Positions 1 to 8,027 of a stretch of DNA of 64,000 nucleotides are shown here, piece by piece. Positions within the stretch are counted from its first letter, which is position 1. Each line of letters opens with the position of its first letter. A model generated the notes under the pieces. It was not told the DNA's origin. It ran no database searches and saw nothing but the letters and a program-made list of their open reading frames with translations. Source of the stretch: Acidiferrobacter thiooxydans (lineage in GTDB: Bacteria; Pseudomonadota; Gammaproteobacteria; Acidiferrobacterales; Acidiferrobacteraceae); assembly GCF_003333315.1 (NCBI RefSeq), contig NZ_PSYR01000001.1:1018501-1082500 (forward strand). Direction: 5' to 3'. Position numbers and translations under genes: made by a program.

Positions 1-37
1 GCTCCAGGACTTTGGGTGGGCGGAGACGATGGCATGA
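1..37 (+). CDS. C-terminal end of an upstream gene (partial)
   Basis: Only the last 11 codons are in the window, ending in TGA at 35-37 with the peptide end LQDFGWAETMA. I cannot identify the protein. Because hsdR lies downstream in the same direction, an hsdM or hsdS gene is possible, but the tail is too short to tell. Its stop overlaps an ATG at 34 (ATGA), which fits the tightly coupled layout of the genes that follow. Other frames also stop nearby (66, 73-75), so the frame choice is tentative. Confidence 0.3.
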   Translation, partial: LQDFGWAETMA

Positions 38-75
38 CGCGCCATTGGCGTTTTCGGAGCTCCCGTAAAACATGA
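34..75 (+). other. bridging micro-ORF 1 (13 codons)
   Basis: ATG at 34 sits in an ATGA overlap with the preceding stop. The 13-codon frame (MTRHWRFRSSRKT) ends in TGA at 73-75, itself inside the ATGA start of the DUF4238 gene at 72. It joins two genes end to end with no untranslated gap. This could be a translational-coupling device rather than a functional peptide. A second micro-ORF of the same layout lies at 2224-2280. Confidence 0.3.
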
Positions 76-1208
76 CTGGCAAACGTCACCACTACGTCCC
101 GCGGTTCTTGCAGGCTGGCTTTAATAGTCGACCTGGGGAGAGGGCCAGACGGGCTTGGCTCTATCGGAAAGGTGGGGCGACGCCTCTCGAGGTAACGCTG
201 AAGCACATCAGTGTTGAGGTGTCCTTTTATCGTTATCAGGCGTCTGGGGTGGACATCTCCGCGGACGAAGCCATTACGCGCGCAGAGGGGCAGCGCTTGG
301 CGCCACTTGTACAGAAATTGCGAACAGGGAATCCGACAAGCATACTGGACCCTGCGGCTTTGGCGGAGCTCTTTGCGCATATTTACGCCCGGACAAAGGC
401 TCTATGGGAAATAGGGAGACTGCAAGCCCCGCTGATGTTTGAGCGGCTTGCCACGTTCACGCGGGACCCGCAGGCCATACAGAGTGTCCTGCCGCGACTC
501 TTAGAGACGCAACGTCCCATCGTTACACGGCTCCTAGCATCGCGTTATCCTGACCGAGATGTTGGCGAGTTGTTGTCCGAATGGGGAGAGCAAATCCAAG
601 GCGTCGCGTCGGAAAAGTTGAGTGCAGATATCGGCCGCATATCGGATGCGCTTTTGGGGTGGGCTTTGCGGGCCCTCCAGGTAAGTAAGGTCCAATCCAT
701 GCAAGAGCTTTCGAAGAACCCTGCGCTAGCGAAGAGGTTCCACGGTTGCACGTTTCGCCTGCTGGAGTTTGACGGCGCACGGCTCGTGCAAGGCGATACG
801 CCCGTCGTATTTTACCGGGTGGGCGGTTTTACGCCCATGCTGGCAAAAGACGAGTCGTTCGATTACGCGTTCCTGCCGGTTACTCCTATGCGAGTGGTGG
901 TGGCGTGCGTCAGAGATATACCTCATTCCTGGGAGGAGTTGCGCGACGCCAGCATCGCGTGCTCCCACGAACACTTTATTGCAGCCGCGCGATATCCGGA
1001 ATTGGCCACGCTGGCAACCACCATCGGACACAGTTTCCCGGCTGTGACCGACGCGGACATTGAAAAGCTCTTCGCGGAGGCGGTTGCCCTAACGTCTGCG
1101 GCGGATTGGCTGGGTACCGACGCGGGGGCGATGGTTGAGCGCCTAGCGCATGAGTGTTTGTGGCCGCCACAAGACGGGGGGCCGTCATCGTCTGGAGAAG
1201 AAAAATGA
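72..1208 (+). CDS. DUF4238 domain protein
   Basis: 378 aa with the signature N-terminus of DUF4238 proteins, GKRHHYVPRFLQAGF at residues 3-17. The family is widespread in accessory DNA and has no established biochemical function; the paired histidines near the N-terminus are its hallmark. No signal peptide or membrane segment is visible, so it should be cytosolic. The start at 72 is chosen because the family motif begins three residues in. The stop (1206-1208) overlaps the next start in an ATGA junction, so the two proteins are probably made together. It lies in an operon that continues through a HEPN-like gene and a GIY-YIG gene towards hsdR, so a defence role is plausible but inferred. Confidence 0.75.
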   Translation: MTGKRHHYVPRFLQAGFNSRPGERARRAWLYRKGGATPLEVTLKHISVEVSFYRYQASGVDISADEAITRAEGQRLAPLVQKLRTGNPTSILDPAALAELFAHIYARTKALWEIGRLQAPLMFERLATFTRDPQAIQSVLPRLLETQRPIVTRLLASRYPDRDVGELLSEWGEQIQGVASEKLSADIGRISDALLGWALRALQVSKVQSMQELSKNPALAKRFHGCTFRLLEFDGARLVQGDTPVVFYRVGGFTPMLAKDESFDYAFLPVTPMRVVVACVRDIPHSWEELRDASIACSHEHFIAAARYPELATLATTIGHSFPAVTDADIEKLFAEAVALTSAADWLGTDAGAMVERLAHECLWPPQDGGPSSSGEEK

Positions 1209-2227
1209 GCACGGAATCAATGCAGTTCGAATGGCCTGAAGGAAACCCGAGTAACGAAGCGGAATTTGACCGCCTCATGTGGGCCTTAGACAAGCATCTG
1301 GCGGAGCGGAGGGGCCAGCCTCTGCATCGGTTAATGGGATTCTACATTGAGGACGCCCTGCGGGAGGCTAGGCTAGACTGCGGTGTAACCTACGCATGGC
1401 GGTCGGAGTCGGCAAGGGAGCCCGGTTACGCAGGGGAGCCGCTAGTGGCGAAGGCTTACCGGTGGTACGGCCAAGTCTACGGCGTAAAGGTGTCCGGGCG
1501 GAACGCCGTCGCGGACATGTGGTCATCCGGATTTTTCCCGGCAATGCTCGGCAACGAGGCGGTATGGAAGGTGCGTATACCGATAAGAACGATGGGATGG
1601 CCGCATGTCGTTTGCGACGCGGAGGATTTCAAAGGTTCCGAGGGAGACAGCTATGTAAGCCATGACGCGGAAACGGTGAATGTTCTGCGCCTAGTCGAAA
1701 ACTTGCCGTTGAAGCTTATTGATTATATGTCAGAGGCGGAGCAAACCGATTTGACCGCAGTCTGTGCGATGGCCTTGTGTGCCATGGGATGGCTTCACGC
1801 TGCCAGAAAAATACTTGCCGCAAACAAAACAGTGGCTAAGAAGGACCGTGAGCTTTTGCAACATACACGTCAGGACTATGTGAGCTCTACTGTCAATTTG
1901 CTGGCCTACAACTACGCCCAGTCGCGTTGGTCGTCATCTCAGGCTATCGAAAAGATGATAAAGGGCTTATTGACGCTCGCCGGGAAAAAATATCCTAATG
2001 TTCACGACCTGTCCACGCTGGCAGGCATAATGAAAAAAGGGATAAAGGTCGCGCCAAGAGAAGACTGCGTGGAGATTGGTATGTGGCCTGCCAGCGCCCG
2101 GTATGATGACACAAGGACGACGCTCGACGAGTGTCTTCAGGCCAACCATGCGGTTCTACGGCTTGCCGAACAGTTTTCCAAAGACGACATGGTCGTGGAA
2201 TTGTTAGACGGGGCACGAGCAAAATGA
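1205..2227 (+). CDS. uncharacterised protein with HEPN-like C-terminal region
   Basis: 340 aa, family not recognised. The ATG at 1205 is preceded by GGAGAAG at a good distance and overlaps the previous stop (ATGA); an upstream in-frame start at 1154 lacks this context. The N-terminal half (to about residue 150) has no motif I know. The C-terminal part (about residues 225-300) is helical and contains KMIKGLLTLAGKKYPNVHDL, which has the spacing seen in HEPN domains (helix, then YP.xHDL). HEPN proteins are often RNases or antitoxin partners in defence systems. I do not see a convincing R-x4-6-H catalytic motif, so the activity is open. Its coupling to the DUF4238 gene suggests a two-protein unit. 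Confidence 0.65.
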   Translation: MSTESMQFEWPEGNPSNEAEFDRLMWALDKHLAERRGQPLHRLMGFYIEDALREARLDCGVTYAWRSESAREPGYAGEPLVAKAYRWYGQVYGVKVSGRNAVADMWSSGFFPAMLGNEAVWKVRIPIRTMGWPHVVCDAEDFKGSEGDSYVSHDAETVNVLRLVENLPLKLIDYMSEAEQTDLTAVCAMALCAMGWLHAARKILAANKTVAKKDRELLQHTRQDYVSSTVNLLAYNYAQSRWSSSQAIEKMIKGLLTLAGKKYPNVHDLSTLAGIMKKGIKVAPREDCVEIGMWPASARYDDTRTTLDECLQANHAVLRLAEQFSKDDMVVELLDGARAK

Positions 2228-2280
2228 GTAAGGTAGGCGAGCTTAACGTTGTCTGCACGATGCCAGCGGCAATCCCATGA
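2224..2280 (+). other. bridging micro-ORF 2 (18 codons)
   Basis: ATG at 2224 overlaps the stop of the HEPN-like gene (ATGA). The 18-codon frame (MSKVGELNVVCTMPAAIP) ends in TGA at 2278-2280, inside the ATGA start of the GIY-YIG gene at 2277. It fills the only gap between the two genes exactly, as the micro-ORF at 34-75 does upstream. It could carry ribosomes across by stop-start coupling, or be the relic of a deleted gene such as an hsdS start. Confidence 0.35.
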
Positions 2281-3146
2281 CCCGCCCCCAAACCATCCAA
2301 ATCTTCCTGCCTTCTGGCGACCCGCAAGGCCTCCGTGTCGCCGAAATCACGACCCGCATCGTCCGCGTCATTGAGGTGCCGCGCAGCCTTCTGGCCGACT
2401 TCCTGAAGATGCCCGAAGCACAGCAGGTCGGCGTGTATTACCTCGTGGGGCCGGCGGAAGAGGGCGAGGGGGCCTTGCTCTACATCGGCCAAAGCGGTGC
2501 CGTGGGAACTCGGCTTGCCCAGCACAATGAGAATAAGGACTTCTGGAACCGCGCCCTGGTCGCCGTATCCCTCACGAATAGTCTCACCCAGACGCACGCG
2601 CTGTTTCTCGAGTGGTTGGGTATCCGCGATGCCAAAAACGCCGGGCGCTATGCACTGGATAATGGGAATGCGGGCGCCCGGCCACACACACCGGCGCCGC
2701 TCGAGGCGGATTGTCACGAAATCCAGGACACTGTGCGTGTCCTTCTCGCCACCTTGGGCTATCCTGTCTTTGATGCGGTCGGCAAATCCGCGACGAAGGA
2801 TAGCGCCGAGGAATTCTTCTGTCGTGCCAATGGCGTCGAGGGGCGCGGCCTGTATACACCGGAAGGATTCGTCCTGCTTAAGGGCTCGACGGGTCGGCGG
2901 GAAAGCATGTCGTCCCTTCAGGGAACGGTATACGAGCATGTCCGGGGACGGCTTATCGAAAGCGGCGTGTTGCGGGTCGAGGGGGACCGAATTGTAGTGA
3001 CGAGAGATTATGTCTTTAGCTCTCCAAGTCGAGCGGCTGTAGTATTGCTCGGTTATAGCGCGAATGGCTGGCAGGTATGGAAAAACGCCGCTGGCCGGAC
3101 GCTGAATGGTGTGATACGGGTAGGGATAACGGATGCTACGACGTGA
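2277..3146 (+). CDS. GIY-YIG nuclease family protein (DUF4357 type)
   Basis: 289 aa. The GIY-YIG signature is split over VGVYYLVG (about residue 57) and LLYIGQSG (about residue 71), followed by a conserved helix containing HALFLEWLGI. The C-terminal third resembles the DUF4357 domain often attached to these proteins, with EEFFCRA and GFVLLKGST near residues 180-210. Such proteins commonly travel with type I restriction loci; their substrate is not established. The ATG at 2277 overlaps the stop of a micro-ORF. A gap of 95 bp separates it from hsdR. The base composition is somewhat lower in G+C than the core genes, in keeping with an acquired region. Confidence 0.8.
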   Translation: MTRPQTIQIFLPSGDPQGLRVAEITTRIVRVIEVPRSLLADFLKMPEAQQVGVYYLVGPAEEGEGALLYIGQSGAVGTRLAQHNENKDFWNRALVAVSLTNSLTQTHALFLEWLGIRDAKNAGRYALDNGNAGARPHTPAPLEADCHEIQDTVRVLLATLGYPVFDAVGKSATKDSAEEFFCRANGVEGRGLYTPEGFVLLKGSTGRRESMSSLQGTVYEHVRGRLIESGVLRVEGDRIVVTRDYVFSSPSRAAVVLLGYSANGWQVWKNAAGRTLNGVIRVGITDATT

Positions 3147-3241
3147 TGCCGTGAGGTTGGGATGGACAAGGCCCGCAGACGCCGAGGGACTCGCGTTAGA
3201 ACCGTGCCGTCTTTCCTGCCGCAATCGCCCCGGAGCCCGTC

Positions 3242-6200
3242 ATGCCTGAACTTTCCAACGTCCACACGGAAAAGGTCTTCGAAGACGAGGTCTGCGCGCA
3301 TCTCGCCGCCCACGGTTGGTCGGTGCGCACGCATCTGAAAGACGCCACGGCCTACAGCCGGGAGTTGGCGCTCTTTCCCGATGACCTCCTGGCCTTCGTC
3401 CAAGCCACCCAGCCGGATGAATGGACCAAGTTCGCCAAGTGGCACAACGGCGAGACCGAGACCGTATTCCTCAAACGTGTGGCCGAGCAGCTCGACCGCC
3501 ACGGCACCTTGTATCTTCTGCGTCATGGCTTCAAGGACCGCGACGCCCGCTTCACTCTCTGCCAGTTTCGCCCGGCACATCAGAAGAACCCCAAGCTCCA
3601 GGAGGCGTACGACGCCAACCGGCTCACGGTTATCCGCCAGCTGCATTTCAGTCTCCATGACGAAAGGAGCTTGGACCTCACGCTCTTTGTCAACGGCCTG
3701 TCGGTGGCGACCGCGGAATTGAAGACCGACCTCACCCAGAACGTGCAGGATGCCATCCGCCAGTACAAGACCGACCGCCTCCCGCGCGACCCCAAAACCC
3801 GCGAGGTCGAGGCCCTGCTGCAATTCAAGACCCGGGCGCTCGTGCACTTTGCGGTCTCCACAGACGAAGTGTTCATGACGACGCGCCTGGCCGGGCCCGA
3901 CACGGTCTTTCTGCCCTTCAATGTGGGGCGTCCGGACGGTTTTGGGGGTGCCAGCGCCGGCAATCCGCCGGCCCCCGCAGGCAAGGGCTATCCCACGTGG
4001 TATTTGTGGGAGCGCGCGTGGGCGCGCGACACCTGGCTCGATATCCTGGGCAACTTCCTGCACCTGCAACGTAAAGAGGGCACGGACAAGACGCAGCCCG
4101 CGCGCGAGACCCTCATCTTCCCGCGCTACCACCAGCTCGATGTCGTCACACGCCTCCTGGAGGCCGCCCGCGCCGAGGGCGTAGGCCACAGCTACCTCAT
4201 CCAGCACTCGGCGGGCTCGGGCAAGTCCAACTCCATCGCCTGGTGTGCCCACCGCCTGACGTCGCTGCACAACGCGGCCGACGAGCGGGTCTTTGATTCG
4301 GTCATCGTCATCACCGACCGGCGGGTGCTGGACCGTCAGCTCCAGGAGACCATCAGCCAGTTCGAGCACAAGACCGGTGTGGTGCAAAAGATTGACGAAG
4401 ACAGCCAGCAGCTCGCCCGCGCCTTGAGCGAGGGCACGCCCATTATCGTCACCACCCTGCAGAAGTTTCCCTTCATCCAGAAGAAGATTGCGGGCGCAGA
4501 CCTCGCCTCCCGCCGCTTTGCCTTGATTGTCGACGAGGCCCATTCCAGCCAGTCGGGAGCGGCGGCCCAAAAGCTGCGCGCGGCGTTGCGCACCGAAGGA
4601 CCGGCCCCCCTGCGGGTGGCCGAGGCCGCAAGCGCAAACGTAGACGGCTCCGTGCTGATGCTCGATGGCGTCCGGGATGAGGAGGGCGAGGATACAGAGG
4701 GAGCCGCGGGGGACCTGACGCAAGAGGACGTCATCAACGCGGCGATGGCGGCCCGCGTCCGGCCGCCCAACTGCTCCTATTTTGCCTTCACCGCCACCCC
4801 CAAATCCAAGACCATGGAGCTATTCGGGCGGCCGGATGCCGATGGCAAGCCGGCGCCCTTTCATATCTACTCCATGCGCCAGGCCATCGAGGAAGGCTTC
4901 ATCCTGGATGTCCTGAAGAACTACGTGACCTACAAGGCCTTCTACAAGCTCACCTCCCAGGCGGACGACAAGTGGGTCCCGCACAAGAAGACCCAGGTGG
5001 CGCTGGCGCGCTACGCCAAGCTCCACCCCTACAACATCAGTCAGAAGGTCGTCGTCATCGTCGAGCACTTCCGCGCCCATGTCGCGCCCAAGCTTCAAGG
5101 CCGGGCCAAGGCCATGGTAGTCACCGACAGCCGGGTGGCGGCGGTGCGCTATAAGCTTGCCATGGACCGTTACCTCAAAGACCGCGGTTACCGGGATATG
5201 AAGACGCTGGTCGCCTTCTCCGGAAAAGTGACCGACCTGGAGTCCGGGCCCGAAGACTTCACTGAGACCGGCATGAACCCGGACCTGCACGGCCAGGACC
5301 CGGCCGAGGGTTTCAAGGGGGATGATTACCGGGTCTTGCTGGTCGCCAACAAATACCAGACGGGCTTCGACCAGCCGCTCCTCTGCGCCATGTACGTGGA
5401 CAAGCGCCTCTCGGGGGTCTTGGCGGTGCAAACCCTCTCGCGATTAAACCGCACCTATCCCGGCAAGGACGAGCCCTTCGTGCTCGATTTCGTAAACGCC
5501 CCGAACGAGATTCTGGAGAGCTTCCAGCCCTACTACCGGGCGGCGCAGTTGGAAGACGTCACCGACCCCAATATCGTGCACGAATTGCAAATCAAGCTCG
5601 ACGCCGCCCAGGTGTACCTCCCAAGCGAAATCGAGGGCTTTGCCCAGGCCTTCTTCGACCCCAAGCGCCGCCAGGCGAGCCTCCACGCCTCTCTCAAGCC
5701 CGCTGCCGACCGCTTCGCCGCCCTCCCCGAGGAGGAGGCCGACCAGTTCCGCAAGGACCTGGGCACCTTTCTGCGGATGTATGACTTCCTGTCGCAAATC
5801 ATCCCCTACAACGACTCGGACCTCGAAAAGCGCTACGCCTTCGGCAAGAACCTGATGCCGCGCATCAACGCCCCCAGTGCTACGAGCCTCATCGAGATAG
5901 AGGCCGATGTGCGTTTGAGCCATTACCGCCTGCAGCGCCTGGCCGAGCAGAGCCTGGACCTCGCGACCGGCGACACGGTCCCGTTACGCCCAGTGTCGGA
6001 GGCCGGCACCGGCCGGGCGCTGGAGGATGAGAAGCGCCGCCTGGCCGAAATCGTCGAGCGCATGAACGACCTCTTTGCCGGAGATTTGAGCGAGGCCGAC
6101 ATGGTGGGCTATGTCACGACCATCCAGGGCAAGCTACTGGAAAGTCCGGCGCTCGCCGAGCAGGCGGCGCACAACACCGAGGAGCAGTTCGCCCTGGGCG

Positions 6201-6364
6201 ACTTCAAGGCCATCCTCACCGACATCATCCTGGACGGCCAGGAGGGTCACAACCGCATCGCCGACCAGATGCTGAAAGACGAGCGGACGTTTACACAGAT
6301 GCAGGGAATGTTGGCCGGGTTGGTGTACAAGGCGTTTCGGGAGCGGGCAAGGGGAAACGAATAG
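3242..6364 (+). CDS. hsdR: type I restriction enzyme, R (motor/nuclease) subunit
   Basis: 1040 aa, the usual size of HsdR. The N-terminal nuclease domain shows the PD-ExK core, with ATAELKTDL near residue 157. A superfamily 2 helicase follows: Walker A SAGSGKSNS (about 322), DEAH-type VDEAHSSQSG (about 430), TATPKSK (about 517) and a late motif QTLSRLNRTYPGK (about 730). HsdR cleaves DNA after ATP-driven translocation when joined to HsdM and HsdS. The start at 3242 has GGAG eight bases upstream. No hsdM or hsdS is in the window; the genes between 1 and 3146 are cargo, so the partners presumably lie to the left. If they do not, this subunit would be an orphan. Confidence 0.95.
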   Translation: MPELSNVHTEKVFEDEVCAHLAAHGWSVRTHLKDATAYSRELALFPDDLLAFVQATQPDEWTKFAKWHNGETETVFLKRVAEQLDRHGTLYLLRHGFKDRDARFTLCQFRPAHQKNPKLQEAYDANRLTVIRQLHFSLHDERSLDLTLFVNGLSVATAELKTDLTQNVQDAIRQYKTDRLPRDPKTREVEALLQFKTRALVHFAVSTDEVFMTTRLAGPDTVFLPFNVGRPDGFGGASAGNPPAPAGKGYPTWYLWERAWARDTWLDILGNFLHLQRKEGTDKTQPARETLIFPRYHQLDVVTRLLEAARAEGVGHSYLIQHSAGSGKSNSIAWCAHRLTSLHNAADERVFDSVIVITDRRVLDRQLQETISQFEHKTGVVQKIDEDSQQLARALSEGTPIIVTTLQKFPFIQKKIAGADLASRRFALIVDEAHSSQSGAAAQKLRAALRTEGPAPLRVAEAASANVDGSVLMLDGVRDEEGEDTEGAAGDLTQEDVINAAMAARVRPPNCSYFAFTATPKSKTMELFGRPDADGKPAPFHIYSMRQAIEEGFILDVLKNYVTYKAFYKLTSQADDKWVPHKKTQVALARYAKLHPYNISQKVVVIVEHFRAHVAPKLQGRAKAMVVTDSRVAAVRYKLAMDRYLKDRGYRDMKTLVAFSGKVTDLESGPEDFTETGMNPDLHGQDPAEGFKGDDYRVLLVANKYQTGFDQPLLCAMYVDKRLSGVLAVQTLSRLNRTYPGKDEPFVLDFVNAPNEILESFQPYYRAAQLEDVTDPNIVHELQIKLDAAQVYLPSEIEGFAQAFFDPKRRQASLHASLKPAADRFAALPEEEADQFRKDLGTFLRMYDFLSQIIPYNDSDLEKRYAFGKNLMPRINAPSATSLIEIEADVRLSHYRLQRLAEQSLDLATGDTVPLRPVSEAGTGRALEDEKRRLAEIVERMNDLFAGDLSEADMVGYVTTIQGKLLESPALAEQAAHNTEEQFALGDFKAILTDIILDGQEGHNRIADQMLKDERTFTQMQGMLAGLVYKAFRERARGNE

Positions 6365-6407
6365 CCGTGGGCTCAGCGTAGCAATGTGGGTGCGCAGAAT
6401 ACGCACG

Positions 6408-6422
6408 AGAACGGTGCGTTCT
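6408..6422. repeat. small hairpin between hsdR and the TAC module
   Basis: AGAAC and GTTCT arms enclose a five-base loop in the 87 bp between the convergent ends of hsdR and the SecB-like gene. A run of Ts is absent, so this is at best a weak terminator. Confidence 0.25.
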
Positions 6423-6451
6423 TGAAAGCCGGTTGCCGATGATGGGCCTGT

Positions 6452-6988
6452 TTAAGCCTTTTGGGAGTCGGTTTGACCTGCTTTGTTCAACGCGTTTTGT
6501 GCAAACATGGGCAACACGACAAGCGGAAGGCGAGCTCGGGCGCAGACGCTTTCAATAAGCTCACGCCAATAGGGCCAGACATGAAAGGCCGCATTGTGCT
6601 CCGCAAACACATTCCGCGCCTCTTCGGATAAATTTTGACAGGTTATCAGATATTCTGCGACGAATTGCGCGGCGAGCTCGGCTTTGACGGCGTCCGGTGT
6701 CGCTGTGTCACCGTCCCCGGGGAGCTGGTTCACATTCGTTGTGGAAACAAATCGAAGCCCAGTGTCGACATAAATACGCAGGAGGCGTGTGGAGGCCTCT
6801 TCCGGCGCCTCGTTATTCCGCAAGCTGACAATATGACCACTCGGCACGTGTGCGCGCAACTGGACCCCTAAGGTGCCCGGATTCAATTTGGGGTCGTAAT
6901 CGGGGGCGATGGTCAGATTATACCCCCGGAGATAGACGTCTTGAATGGCGAGGCAGCGTATAGCCTCTTGCAGCAAGGCGTTGCTCAT
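6452..6988 (-). CDS. SecB-like chaperone of a TAC toxin-antitoxin module
   Basis: 178 aa. The C-terminal region carries the SecB family core EHNAAFHVWPYWRELIESV (about residues 130-148) followed by ARLPLVVLPMF; an N-terminal strand IQDVYLRGYNL also fits SecB. This is not the housekeeping SecB by context: it is the third gene of a toxin-antitoxin-chaperone cluster, as in the Mycobacterium tuberculosis HigB1-HigA1-Rv1957 system. In TAC modules the SecB-like protein binds the aggregation-prone C-terminus of the antitoxin and keeps it able to neutralise the toxin. The ATG at 6988 shares one base with the antitoxin stop (TGATG), so an open frame further upstream is not needed. Confidence 0.85.
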   Translation of the reverse strand: MSNALLQEAIRCLAIQDVYLRGYNLTIAPDYDPKLNPGTLGVQLRAHVPSGHIVSLRNNEAPEEASTRLLRIYVDTGLRFVSTTNVNQLPGDGDTATPDAVKAELAAQFVAEYLITCQNLSEEARNVFAEHNAAFHVWPYWRELIESVCARARLPLVVLPMFAQNALNKAGQTDSQKA

Positions 6989-7398
6989 CAGGCGCTTTTG
7001 CGGCCTTCGGCCGGCGACAGGCTCACCCAATCGTTGGCGGCCGTGATGCTTTGCACGTCCCCGAGCGGTCCAAAACTCTGTTGCCGGATGATGGTGAGAG
7101 GGCCGGCATCTTCCCACGCGTTGGTGGCGCTCTCGTCGCACAGGCGAACATTGACCCGCATATGAAGGCTGAACGCGATATCGGAGAGCGTTCTGAGCGT
7201 CATATTGCGAGACCCATCCAGCAGCTGCGTAACGTGCGCGCGGCTCGTGCCAAGGGCGTCGGCGAGGGTTTTTTTATTCCACCCGCGCTTTTCGAGCACC
7301 CCCCAGATGCTCTCCGTGACGTCGAGAATCAGTCCCTCTTGGGCATACACCTTGCGGTTGTCTTCCGACTCTTCAAGCCATTGGTCGCTGGAATTCAT
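6988..7398 (-). CDS. HigA-like XRE antitoxin with chaperone-addiction tail
   Basis: 136 aa. A Cro/CI-type helix-turn-helix spans about residues 40-80 (TLADALGTSRAHVTQLLDG, then MTLRTLSDIAFSL). After the DNA-binding domain comes an extension of about 45 residues containing WEDAGPLTIIRQQSFG. In TAC systems this position is the chaperone-addiction domain (ChAD) recognised by SecB-like proteins; that role is inferred here from position and partner. The start at 7398 overlaps the toxin stop (ATGA), and its own stop overlaps the chaperone start, so all three genes are translationally coupled. It probably also represses the operon. Confidence 0.85.
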   Translation of the reverse strand: MNSSDQWLEESEDNRKVYAQEGLILDVTESIWGVLEKRGWNKKTLADALGTSRAHVTQLLDGSRNMTLRTLSDIAFSLHMRVNVRLCDESATNAWEDAGPLTIIRQQSFGPLGDVQSITAANDWVSLSPAEGRKSA

Positions 7399-7772
7399 TC
7401 CCGTCCCCCGGTCCGATAGTGTTCCCGTTCGTCTTGCGTTTTCTGCAAGTCCTGCCGGTCGGCCTTTTGTTTCTTTTTCAGCGTAGCATGTCCTATGACA
7501 AATACCTTGCCCGAGGATTCGTTCGCAAACCACCCGTAGGCACGCAAGCCGCAGCGCGCCTTTATGGCATAGATGCCGTCACCCTCGGTATTCCATTGGT
7601 CCGGGGAGCGCAAGTAGCCGAAATCCGCAAGTCGCTCAATGAGCCTCTTCATTTGCGCTATGCAGCCTTTCTTGCTGCCCGGTACCGACGCCATAGCTTG
7701 GTCCAATGCATCTCGTCCAGCAGTCGTGGCATGGATGACAAGGCCCCGCCCAGCTTTGTAGATGGTCGTCAC
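7395..7772 (-). CDS. HigB/RelE-like toxin of the TAC module
   Basis: 125 aa, related to the phage Gp49/HigB-type toxins of the RelE/ParE superfamily. The characteristic core is DGIYAIKARCGLRAYGWF (about residues 64-81) followed by VFVIGHATLKKKQKADRQ. Members are mostly ribosome-dependent mRNA interferases. The start is a GTG at 7772 without a visible Shine-Dalgarno sequence; a later ATG at residue 27 would remove the first helix. It is the first gene of the toxin-antitoxin-chaperone order. An 18-bp near-palindrome lies directly upstream of the start. Confidence 0.85.
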   Translation of the reverse strand: MTTIYKAGRGLVIHATTAGRDALDQAMASVPGSKKGCIAQMKRLIERLADFGYLRSPDQWNTEGDGIYAIKARCGLRAYGWFANESSGKVFVIGHATLKKKQKADRQDLQKTQDEREHYRTGGRE

Positions 7773-7800
7773 GTTAATATATAACTTAACACGGTGTCAA
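7773..7800 (-). promoter_or_regulatory. TAC promoter and operator candidate
   Basis: On the minus strand a perfect -35 TTGACA (7800-7795) is followed by the near-palindrome GTTAAGTTATATATTAAC (7790-7773), which matches itself at 7 of 9 positions per arm. The palindrome covers the region where a -10 box would lie, though the best hexamer is unclear. It ends directly before the toxin GTG. This is the expected place for autorepression by the antitoxin. Confidence 0.5.
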
Positions 7801-7850
7801 TCGGACGTCGGCCGAGCATGTAAGCGGTGCGCAGACTAGAGACTGTCTCC

Positions 7851-7919
7851 TCTTGGGGAAACCGACATATTGTCATATTGATGGGGCGCCCCCGCTACCC
7901 GTTGGGTTTTCTCCCAAGA
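7851..7919. repeat. imperfect inverted repeat in gene-free stretch
   Basis: TCTTGGGGAAACC at 7851-7863 faces GGGTTTTCTCCCAAGA at 7904-7919, with a loop of about 40 bases. The 7801-8027 stretch contains no gene I can support. The repeat could be the remnant of a small mobile element or a structured RNA; nothing else identifies it. Confidence 0.25.
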
Positions 7920-8027
7920 ATAGCGCAGGGGACGCTTGTCGTCCACGCGGAAACCGGCATGGCGCGAAGAGTACGGACGGCGCATGTTACGCGCACACTA
8001 GATAAGCAAGACGCGTCCAGATGAGCT

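Noticed and set aside
3153-3248. Possible third bridging micro-ORF between the GIY-YIG gene and hsdR
   Set aside because: A GTG frame spans most of the gap but does not show the ATGA overlap at either end, and hsdR has its own ribosome site.
3053-4723. Long minus-strand open frame opposite hsdR
   Set aside because: It mirrors the G+C-rich coding frame of hsdR, has low-complexity Leu/Gly/Arg composition and matches no family; hsdR on the plus strand has all its motifs.
7827-8024. 65-codon plus-strand frame between the TAC module and the antitoxin relic
   Set aside because: No ribosome site and no family resemblance.
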